Part shown: positions 1 to 5,109 of the stretch, one piece after another | Layout of the letters: every line of letters starts with the position of its first letter | Numbering within the stretch: the stretch's first letter is position 1 | Source of the DNA: Flavobacterium sp. | GTDB lineage: Bacteria; Bacteroidota; Bacteroidia; Flavobacteriales; Flavobacteriaceae | NCBI GenBank assembly: GCA_030152225.1 | Contig: JASLHL010000304.1 | Location: 1 to 5,767, forward strand | DNA length: 5,767 bases | Reading direction: 5' to 3' | The notes under the pieces: model-generated | Databases searched by the model: none | Told to the model about the DNA's origin: nothing | The model's input: only the letters and a program-made list of their open reading frames with translations | Translations under genes and position numbers: made by a program

Positions 1-1
1 T

Positions 2-835
2 AACGGCAAACTTGTTTCTACTACAGACCTAGCCATAGAAAACAACCGCGGTTTTTTATATGGAGACGCTGTTTTTGAAACAGTTAGAGTCCTAGATAAA
101 AAAGTATTATTCGCTGAAGATCACTACTTTAGATTGATGTCTTCCATGCGAATCATGCGCATGGAAATTCCCATGCACTTTACCTTAGAAAACTTCCAAG
201 CAGAAATAATAAAAACAGTTGATGCAACGACAAGCCAAGCGAAAGCTTTTCGCGTACGCCTGACGGTTTATCGAGAGGCAACAGGGAAGTACTTACCCCA
301 AGAAAATAAAACCATCGGATTTGTCGCTACAGCAGAAGCATTGGAAGAGGCATTGTACACCTTCCAAGACCAAGCGTATGAGGTAGAATTATACAAAGAT
401 TTTTACGTGGCTGCCAATCTGTTGTCTACCGTAAAAACAACTAATCGAGCAGTGAATGTATTAGCTAGTATTTTCGCCTCAGAAAATGACTACCAAAATT
501 GCTTGCTAGTCAATGATAAAAAGAATATCATCGAAGCGGTCAACGGAAATTTATTTGTGGTGAGTCAAAATACAATTAAAACCCCGCCTTTGGACGAAGG
601 TTGTGTAAAAGGTGTAATGCGAAAGCAAATCATTGAACTACTCGCAAAACACCCTAATTTGACCTTAGAGGAGAGTCCGATCTCACCTTTTGAATTGCAA
701 AAGGCAGACGAGATCTTTATTACCAATGTAATCGTGGGAATCCAACCTGTAACCAAATACAGAAAGAAAACCTTTACCACACAAGTGTCTAAAGAGTTAT
801 TGGATCGCTTAAATGCGAAAATTCGATTGATGTAG
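2..835 (+). CDS. Class IV PLP-dependent aminotransferase (5'-partial)
   Basis: This is a fold-type IV pyridoxal-phosphate enzyme, the family that holds branched-chain aminotransferase, D-amino-acid transaminase and aminodeoxychorismate lyase (PabC). The frame is open from base 2 and gives 277 residues, near the usual family length, so only the start codon and a few residues (family starts look like M-I-N-x-N-G) lie outside the window. The N-terminal signature NRGFLYGDAVFET is followed by the conserved HYFRL. The likely Schiff-base lysine is in LSTVKTTNRA (codon at 434-436). The PLP-contacting glutamate is in IIEAVNGNLF (533-535), then TPPLDEGCVKGVMR and, near the end, ADEIFITN and GIQPV. The internal TTG at 134 is not the start, because conserved motifs lie upstream of it. 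The substrate cannot be assigned: PabC-like folate synthesis and amino-acid transamination are both possible. It is convergent with yqgE. Confidence 0.93.
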   Translation, partial: NGKLVSTTDLAIENNRGFLYGDAVFETVRVLDKKVLFAEDHYFRLMSSMRIMRMEIPMHFTLENFQAEIIKTVDATTSQAKAFRVRLTVYREATGKYLPQENKTIGFVATAEALEEALYTFQDQAYEVELYKDFYVAANLLSTVKTTNRAVNVLASIFASENDYQNCLLVNDKKNIIEAVNGNLFVVSQNTIKTPPLDEGCVKGVMRKQIIELLAKHPNLTLEESPISPFELQKADEIFITNVIVGIQPVTKYRKKTFTTQVSKELLDRLNAKIRLM

Positions 836-884
836 TTTTTTGGGTGATGAGAGATGAGAAATGGGAGATGAGTAAATTTATCTG

Positions 885-932
885 AATATAATAAGAGATG
901 GCTTGCAATTGCAAGCCATCTCTTATTATATT
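885..932. terminator. Perfect 48-base palindrome, likely bidirectional terminator
   Basis: Bases 885-908 are the exact reverse complement of 909-932: a 24-base arm with no spacer and ...TTGCAATTGCAA... at the centre. The arms contain a G/C-bearing core (GATGGCTTGCAA) with A/T-rich outer ends (AATATAATAAGA), so an RNA from either strand folds into a long hairpin whose 3' arm finishes in U-rich sequence. The position, 50 bases past the aminotransferase stop and about 155 past the yqgE stop on the other strand, fits a shared terminator between convergent genes. No long uninterrupted T-run follows, so termination efficiency is uncertain. Confidence 0.75.
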
Positions 933-962
933 GGTTTACAGTTTAAGTTTACAGCTCACAGT

Positions 963-1079
963 TTAAAAAAAGAGAGTTAATTTAATGATTGAAAATTCAC
1001 TCTTCACTCTTTCACAGATTAAAAAAAGAAAGTTTCTCTAGTGATTGAAAAAATCACCCTTCTCCCATTTCTCTTTTCT
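963..1079. repeat. Imperfect 56-base tandem duplication
   Basis: Two adjacent copies both begin TT followed by seven A and a G (963 and 1019, period 56). They share a GTT block, then TGATTGAAAA, then TCAC-CTTC, and each ends in a C/T-rich heptamer stretch. The copies have diverged by substitutions and one small insertion, so the duplication is not recent. It sits just downstream of the yqgE stop codon and next to the large palindrome. Confidence 0.6.
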
Positions 1080-1086
1080 AAAAAAA

Positions 1087-1650
1087 TCAATTCAAATTGG
1101 GGTTTTCTGGTGCATTGGACCAGATACTAAAATCTTTTCCCAGGGTTTGTAGGGCTTGTTTCCAATAGGTTTTGGTGGGTTGTTCTAGGGGGTTAAAGCG
1201 CAGGGATTGCGTTTTGATCCAATGTTGATTGGAGAGTTCTATTTCCAATTGCCCGTTGTCCCAGCCGGCATATCCCATAAAAAAACGCAGGTCTAGATGG
1301 GTGAGAAGTCCCATTTCAATGTGATTGAAAATACTCGCAAAGTCGCCTCCCCAATACAGTTGATCGGTAATAGCAATACTATCGGGAATAAGATCAGGGC
1401 ATTTGTGAATGCAAAATAGGCGATCGGATTCAACGGGACCACCGTGATAAATCGTAAAGGCACCATTGCTTTCGGGTACAAGCTCACTGAGTATATAGGG
1501 AGTTGGTTTATTTAGAATAAAGCCCATACAACCATCAATATTGTGATCCGTTAATAGAATCACCGACTGATTAAATTCTACATCATTGGGATTGTAGGCA
1601 GAGGGTAGTGCAATTAAATAATCCCCTTTGTTGATCTCGTGTTGTGTCAT
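1087..1650 (-). CDS. yqgE: YqgE/AlgH family protein (UPF0301)
   Basis: This is a conserved cytoplasmic protein of the YqgE/AlgH (DUF179) family, whose biochemical role is not established; AlgH was named for a proposed part in alginate regulation in Pseudomonas. From the ATG at 1650 it has 187 residues, matching the family norm. Visible family signatures in order are KGDYLIALPS near the N-terminus, VILLTDHN, GCMGFILNKPT, the YHGGPVESDRLFCIH block, and the C-terminal MGYAGWDNGQLEIEL, followed by a conserved W and LG. There is no signal peptide or membrane segment. An in-frame TTG at 1683 would add 11 residues, but those are encoded by the hairpin at 1664-1700 and precede the usual family start, so the ATG is preferred. 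No Shine-Dalgarno is seen. HU lies upstream on the same strand; the gap between them holds the HU hairpin, so yqgE depends on read-through or a promoter I could not identify. Confidence 0.95.
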   Translation of the reverse strand: MTQHEINKGDYLIALPSAYNPNDVEFNQSVILLTDHNIDGCMGFILNKPTPYILSELVPESNGAFTIYHGGPVESDRLFCIHKCPDLIPDSIAITDQLYWGGDFASIFNHIEMGLLTHLDLRFFMGYAGWDNGQLEIELSNQHWIKTQSLRFNPLEQPTKTYWKQALQTLGKDFSIWSNAPENPNLN

Positions 1651-1663
1651 AGTATAGGCATAA

Positions 1664-1700
1664 AAAAAAGTCTCATTATACAATATAATAAGACTTTTTT
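1664..1700 (-). terminator. Hairpin terminator downstream of HU gene
   Basis: AAAAAAGTCT (1664-1673) pairs with AGACTTTTTT (1691-1700). After one mismatch, ATTATA (1675-1680) pairs with TATAAT (1684-1689), leaving a 3-base loop. Read on the minus strand the hairpin is followed by a run of T, as in an intrinsic terminator. It begins about 50 bases past the HU stop and ends only 13 bases before the yqgE ATG. It is nearly symmetric, so it could also act on the other strand, but no gene ends there. Confidence 0.7.
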
Positions 1701-1720
1701 AATTTTTTACTATTTTGATG

Positions 1721-1738
1721 TGTTTATCTACATAAACA
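1721..1738. repeat. Short inverted repeat in the HU 3' untranslated region
   Basis: TGTTTAT (1721-1727) and ATAAACA (1732-1738) form a 7-base stem with a 4-base loop. It lies between the HU stop codon and the terminator hairpin. It is A/T-rich and short, and may be an mRNA 3'-end stabilising element or chance; no T-run follows it directly. Confidence 0.35.
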
Positions 1739-1748
1739 AAGTCAGTAA

Positions 1749-2024
1749 TTACTTGTTTACAGATCCTTCTAATTCAGACCCAGCTTTAAATTTAACTACT
1801 TTTTTAGCAGCAATTTTGATTGTTTTTCCAGTTTGTGGGTTTCTTCCTTCTCTAGCAGCTCTTTCAGATACTGACCATGAACCGAAACCTACTAATGAAA
1901 TTTTGTCTCCTTTAGCTAAAGTAGATTCAACGTTAGATAAGAAAGATTCTAAAGCTTTTTTAGCTGCAACTTTACTGATCTCTGCATCTTTTGCGATAGC
2001 ATCGATTAATTCTGTTTTGTTCAT
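1749..2024 (-). CDS. hup: HU family DNA-binding protein
   Basis: This is a 91-residue histone-like nucleoid protein that binds and bends DNA as a dimer. The N-terminal helical part (MNKTELIDAIAKDAEISKVA) makes the dimer core. GDKISLVGFGSW (39-50) is the conserved turn and strand region. The DNA-contacting arm holds the diagnostic GRNPQTGK, with the intercalating proline at 63, and then IKIAAKKVVKFKAG, giving a strongly basic C-terminal half. The length and the start MNKTEL are canonical, so the ATG at 2024 is secure. It has its own promoter upstream (2067-2096) and a hairpin after its stop, so it is probably transcribed as a single strong unit, although fmt lies upstream on the same strand without an obvious terminator. 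Nothing distinguishes it from standard HU, as opposed to the longer HU-like variants also found in Bacteroidota. Confidence 0.97.
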   Translation of the reverse strand: MNKTELIDAIAKDAEISKVAAKKALESFLSNVESTLAKGDKISLVGFGSWSVSERAAREGRNPQTGKTIKIAAKKVVKFKAGSELEGSVNK

Positions 2025-2066
2025 AATAATTTTTTTTAAAGGTTAACTTTATTAACGTTCTTCTTA

Positions 2067-2096
2067 CAAATTTAGGGTTATAAAGTTATAAAACAA
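2067..2096 (-). promoter_or_regulatory. Flavobacterial-type promoter of the HU gene
   Basis: On the minus strand TTG (2094-2096) is followed after 19 bases by TAAATTTG (2067-2074). This is an exact match to the Bacteroidota housekeeping promoter pattern TTG-N17-23-TAnnTTTG. The predicted transcript start, near 2060, leaves an untranslated leader of about 35 bases. The leader ends in an A/T-rich stretch directly before the ATG, without a Shine-Dalgarno, as is normal in this phylum. Confidence 0.75.
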
Positions 2097-2179
2097 GCTT
2101 TTTCCAAAAAAAAAACGAATTAGAATATCTTTTTTTGTGTTAAGGTTCTATGTGAAGTATTCCATTAAATGAAAAGGAT

Positions 2180-3130
2180 TTATAAAACGATAGTGTTTTC
2201 GCTAAAATTCTGTCCATTTAATACTTCGTTTGCTAACATCATTTTCTTGCCTGGTAATTGTAATTTTACGAGGTTTAAGAAGCCATTATTTACCGCAGCT
2301 TTGATTGTTTTTTTTGTTGTAATTATTTGGCCAATAGGTAGTTGGTGTTCTTCTTCTTCAAAGTGAGCTTCGTAGATTTTGATGTTCCATTCCTGCTGTG
2401 AATCGCGGTCTTCTAGCATGCACCAAGCTGCTGGATAAGGGCTTAGCCCACGGATTAACTGCTCAATTTCAGCTCCCGTTTTACTGAAATCTATCTTACA
2501 GTTGTCTCGGTTCAATTTATAGGCCGTTTTTGTGTCTTCAGCGGGCTGATGAACTACTTTTACCTCTCCCTTTTGAATTAATTGCAGGGTTTCTACGACT
2601 GTTTCAGCGCCTAAAACCATCAGGCGATCGTGTAACTCGCCTGCATTTTCTTTAGCTCCAATGGGCGTTTCTTTTTTAAGAATAATGGCTCCCGTATCGA
2701 TTTTTTCGTCAATAAAGAAGGTTGTTACTCCTGTTTTGGTCTCCCCATTAATGATCGCCCAATTGATGGGAGCCGCCCCTCTATAATCCGGTAGGAGTGA
2801 AGCGTGAAGGTTGAAAGTACCCAATGCAGGCATTTGCCATACCGCCGCAGGGAGCATGCGGAAAGCAACCACTACTTGTAAATTAGCTTGATACGAGGCT
2901 AATTCCTCCAAAAAAGCTTCGTCTTTTAAATTTGTAGGCTGTAAAATAGGAAGTTCTTTTGTTAGAGCATACTCTTTTACTGCCGAATACTTCAGTTTTT
3001 GTCCTCGTCCCGCAGGTCGATCTGGCGCTGTGATCACAGCGACAATATTGAAGTTATGTTGATACATCGCATCGAGAATTCCAACAGCAAAGTCAGGGGT
3101 TCCCATAAAAATGATACGCAAGTCTTTCAT
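2180..3130 (-). CDS. fmt: Methionyl-tRNA formyltransferase
   Basis: Fmt transfers a formyl group from 10-formyltetrahydrofolate to the amino group of methionyl-initiator tRNA before translation starts. The 316 residues match the family length. The N-terminal formyltransferase domain (about 1-190) opens with RIIFMGTPDFAV, then DRPAGRGQKL, then the catalytic block FNLHASLLPDYRGAAPINWA with Asn107 and His109. Asp145 lies in KIDTGAII, completing the N-H-D catalytic triad. The C-terminal tRNA-binding domain (about 210-316) includes LIRGLSPYPAAW. VVVAFRMLP at 86-94 is the form typical of Bacteroidota. All key residues are present. Its ATG overlaps the last base of the preceding recQ frame (TAATG), so translation is probably coupled to recQ and the two genes are likely co-transcribed. 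No strong terminator is visible between the fmt stop and the HU promoter. Confidence 0.97.
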   Translation of the reverse strand: MKDLRIIFMGTPDFAVGILDAMYQHNFNIVAVITAPDRPAGRGQKLKYSAVKEYALTKELPILQPTNLKDEAFLEELASYQANLQVVVAFRMLPAAVWQMPALGTFNLHASLLPDYRGAAPINWAIINGETKTGVTTFFIDEKIDTGAIILKKETPIGAKENAGELHDRLMVLGAETVVETLQLIQKGEVKVVHQPAEDTKTAYKLNRDNCKIDFSKTGAEIEQLIRGLSPYPAAWCMLEDRDSQQEWNIKIYEAHFEEEEHQLPIGQIITTKKTIKAAVNNGFLNLVKLQLPGKKMMLANEVLNGQNFSENTIVL

Positions 3131-5034
3131 TATATTAAGCTATATTGATTTTTATTATTCAGTTTAATTTTTTGTTGTTCCAACAAGATTTGCAAGACGA
3201 GAAGGAGGTCTTTCATGGCAAGGTTTAGTGCTGTTTCTAACTCAAGAGCCGATGCCGCTTGCTCGCGTTGTAAATGTTGTACGACAAGTTCTTTTACATG
3301 AGCGATGTTCCCTTGAGGTTTTTTTTGATTGGCCTGTAAACAAGTGGAACAACTACCACAGTCTTGCTCTAGCGTTTCATCAAAGTAGCGCAAGATGATT
3401 TTGTTTTTACAAATATCGTCATTTTGTGCGTAAAAGTAAATGGCTTGGTATTGGTCTAGTTTTAATTTATTCTGCTGCTCCAAGAAAGGAAATGTTCTGT
3501 AAATGGTTTTGTCTTCCTCCCATGCTTCGAGAAAGGTGAGTTCCAAGTCGTGTTCCTCTGGAGTAAAGAGACATAACTGCTCTTCATGCCAGTGTTGCAA
3601 ACATTCTTGAATAAACAGTAAGGGTTCACCCGTCTGTTCGCTGATAAAAGCTAAGTTAATCGGCGTATTGTATTCGTGAATACCCGGATAATGGCGAATA
3701 ATCTGCAACAATACCTGTTCTTGTCGCTCATTGTCATAGACATAGTCCAACAATTCACTACTGCTAACAATAAATTGTACTTGCGTTTTGTTGTTCGAAT
3801 TAGGGGTTAGTTTACATATCCCTTGACGATCTAAAAACTGCAAGGCATTATAGGTCAGTGTGTAGGGAAAGTTATACTGCAAACAGAACTGGTTGAAGCT
3901 AAACGAATAAGCCGTATTATACCCTTCGCCAAGTCCAATGCTCAAGTAGTTGTTGAGCTTGCGATACACCAGCTTTAGAAAATGCTTGTCAAAGAGATTT
4001 TCTTTACCCCAATCCGCTACAGTTTTAGGTTCATGAGGAGAAACGAGTAAAGATGCGAAAGCCTTGGACTCATCTCTTCCTGCTCTTCCTGCTTCCTGAT
4101 AATAATTCTCTAGGTTTTCAGGCAGTTGAAGGTGGATGACATTGCGTACATTCTTTTTGTCAATCCCCATGCCGAAAGCATTGGTCGCCACCATAATAGG
4201 GGTCTTCTCTGAAAGCCAATCATCCAATCGCTTTTTCTTTTCAAACGTATTCAGTCCGCCATGAAAGAAGTTGGCGCTAAAGTTCTTCTGATTGAGGCGT
4301 TGGGCCAATACTTGAGTTTCCTTTCTACTGCGTACATAAATAATAGCAGGAAAAGGGTTTTTCTGTAGAATTCGCTCGACGATAGCCTCTTTGTTTTCTA
4401 CCTTATACACCCCATAGAGGAGGTTACTGCGGTAAAAACTCTTGGTAAATAAGGCGACGTCCTTTAGCTCAAGATGCATACAGATATCCGAAATGACGCG
4501 TTTATTTGCCGATCCCGTTAAGGCGATCATGGGTACGGGTGGAAAAAGTTTTCGCAGCTGATTGATTTTGAGATAAGCGGGGCGAAAATCATTTCCCCAT
4601 TGTGAAATACAATGGGCTTCATCTACTGCGATCAGACTCACTTTTAGATTCTGAATGCGCTCCAATAACCAGGTTTGCTCCAAACGCTCTGGAGAGAGAT
4701 ACAACAGTTTATAGTCGCCATAAAGGCAATTGTCTAAAATAGCATCAATATCCGTAAGGGAGGTTCCCCCAACAATAGCGGCCGCTTTAATTCCAAGTGC
4801 ATCGAGCGTATTGACCTGATCCTGCATCAAAGCCACCAAAGGCGAAATGACCAAACAAGTACCTGGTAGAAGCAAAGCAGGAATCTGAAAGCAAACACTT
4901 TTTCCCCCTCCCGTAGGAAGCAAGGCAAAGGTGTCTTTTTTTTGTAAAACAGACGCGATGATCTCTTCTTGTGGTTCACGAAAAGAAGTGTGTTTCCAGT
5001 ATTGTTGAAGTAAATCGATCGGCTTTTTTATCAT
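3130..5034 (-). CDS. recQ: RecQ family ATP-dependent DNA helicase (short form, no HRDC)
   Basis: This is a superfamily 2 helicase that unwinds DNA 3' to 5' in recombination and repair. The 634 residues show, in order, the RecQ zero motif (FREPQ, 18-22), Walker A LLPTGGGKS with Lys45, the DEAH box (138-141) leading into the aromatic loop HCISQWGNDFRP, motif III LTGSAN (172-177), motif V VATNAFGMGIDK (282-293) and motif VI YYQEAGRAGRD (311-321). Two apparent winged-helix-like stretches follow (about 350-410 and 435-520). Next come four probable zinc-binding cysteines, C542-x16-C559-x2-C562-x2-C565, and a final helix-and-wing-like tail (about 577-634). No HRDC domain is present. In E. coli RecQ the zinc cysteines follow the helicase core directly; here they come some 220 residues after motif VI. 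The aromatic loop has Asn148 where E. coli RecQ has His. The stop overlaps the fmt start. Confidence 0.95.
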   Translation of the reverse strand: MIKKPIDLLQQYWKHTSFREPQEEIIASVLQKKDTFALLPTGGGKSVCFQIPALLLPGTCLVISPLVALMQDQVNTLDALGIKAAAIVGGTSLTDIDAILDNCLYGDYKLLYLSPERLEQTWLLERIQNLKVSLIAVDEAHCISQWGNDFRPAYLKINQLRKLFPPVPMIALTGSANKRVISDICMHLELKDVALFTKSFYRSNLLYGVYKVENKEAIVERILQKNPFPAIIYVRSRKETQVLAQRLNQKNFSANFFHGGLNTFEKKKRLDDWLSEKTPIMVATNAFGMGIDKKNVRNVIHLQLPENLENYYQEAGRAGRDESKAFASLLVSPHEPKTVADWGKENLFDKHFLKLVYRKLNNYLSIGLGEGYNTAYSFSFNQFCLQYNFPYTLTYNALQFLDRQGICKLTPNSNNKTQVQFIVSSSELLDYVYDNERQEQVLLQIIRHYPGIHEYNTPINLAFISEQTGEPLLFIQECLQHWHEEQLCLFTPEEHDLELTFLEAWEEDKTIYRTFPFLEQQNKLKLDQYQAIYFYAQNDDICKNKIILRYFDETLEQDCGSCSTCLQANQKKPQGNIAHVKELVVQHLQREQAASALELETALNLAMKDLLLVLQILLEQQKIKLNNKNQYSLI

Positions 5035-5053
5035 GAAATGGCAGGTTTGTGCG

Positions 5054-5072
5054 TTTGACTAAGGTAGTCAAA
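5054..5072. promoter_or_regulatory. Perfect 8-base inverted repeat in the recQ leader (possible operator or hairpin)
   Basis: TTTGACTA (5054-5061) and TAGTCAAA (5065-5072) form perfect arms around a 3-base spacer. It lies 19 bases upstream of the recQ ATG, between that start and the terminator of the preceding gene. It could be a protein-binding site or a small RNA hairpin. A weak promoter-like match, TACATTTT on the minus strand at 5071-5078 with TTG at 5095-5097 (spacing 16), would place the repeat over the transcript start. Both readings are inference. Confidence 0.4.
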
Positions 5073-5077
5073 AATGT

Positions 5078-5105
5078 AAAAAGGATTGCAATGACAATCC
5101 TTTTT
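5078..5105 (-). terminator. Intrinsic terminator of the AAA_28-type ATPase gene
   Basis: AAAAAGGATTG (5078-5088) pairs perfectly with CAATCCTTTTT (5095-5105) around a 6-base loop. On the minus strand the G/C-containing stem ends in a run of five T, the standard intrinsic form. It begins four bases past the stop codon of the gene ending at 5110 and lies 43 bases before the recQ ATG, so it separates the two genes transcriptionally. Its arms are symmetric (A-run / T-run), so it could also work on the + strand. Confidence 0.8.
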
Positions 5106-5109
5106 TATA

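Larger units (their letters stand above)
836..1086. repeat. Repeat-rich convergent intergenic region with degenerate 7-base tandem repeats
   Basis: This stretch lies between two convergent genes and has no plausible gene. It is built largely from degenerate heptamers. On the + strand 846-873 reads GATGAGA, GATGAGA, AATGGGA, GATGAGT. 996-1016 reads TTCACTC twice and then TTTCACA. 1054-1074 reads TCACCCT, TCTCCCA, TTTCTCT. 935-968 also runs in near-7-base units around TTTACAG and CTCACAG. The first array is G/A-rich and the later ones are C/T-rich, so they form inverted arms: a 13-base stretch at 856-868 is the exact reverse complement of 1061-1073, with imperfect matching beyond. Similar low-complexity heptamer filler is, from memory, common between flavobacterial genes. 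No function is assigned. Confidence 0.75.

Noticed and set aside
134..136. TTG at 134 as the start of the aminotransferase.
   Set aside because: The conserved NRGFLYGDAVFET and HYFRL segments are encoded upstream in the same frame, which is open to the window edge, so the gene is truncated by the window.
565..780. Minus-strand open frame inside the aminotransferase gene.
   Set aside because: The + strand frame carries all conserved class IV aminotransferase motifs through this stretch; the reverse frame is a shadow.
846..1079. CRISPR-like array or MITE in the repeat-rich intergenic region.
   Set aside because: The units are 7 bases and degenerate, with no unique spacers, so it is not a CRISPR array. 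The outer inverted arms are imperfect and no target-site duplication or transposase is visible, so a MITE is not supported.
1651..1683. TTG at 1683 as the yqgE start, giving 198 residues.
   Set aside because: The added 11 residues are encoded by the terminator hairpin and extend beyond the usual family N-terminus; the ATG at 1650 gives the normal length.
1639..2046. Long open frame on the + strand opposite the HU gene (about 135 codons).
   Set aside because: It is antisense to a certain HU gene and runs across a terminator hairpin. It has no recognisable domain and looks like a shadow of HU codon composition.
2106..2136. A10 and T7 runs as a possible fmt terminator hairpin.
   Set aside because: The stem would be only A/T with no G/C core and a poor internal match; it is too weak to call.
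2169..2366. Open frame on the + strand opposite the fmt 3' end.
   Set aside because: It lies fully within or against fmt, encodes no recognisable motif and has no promoter-like sequence specific to it.
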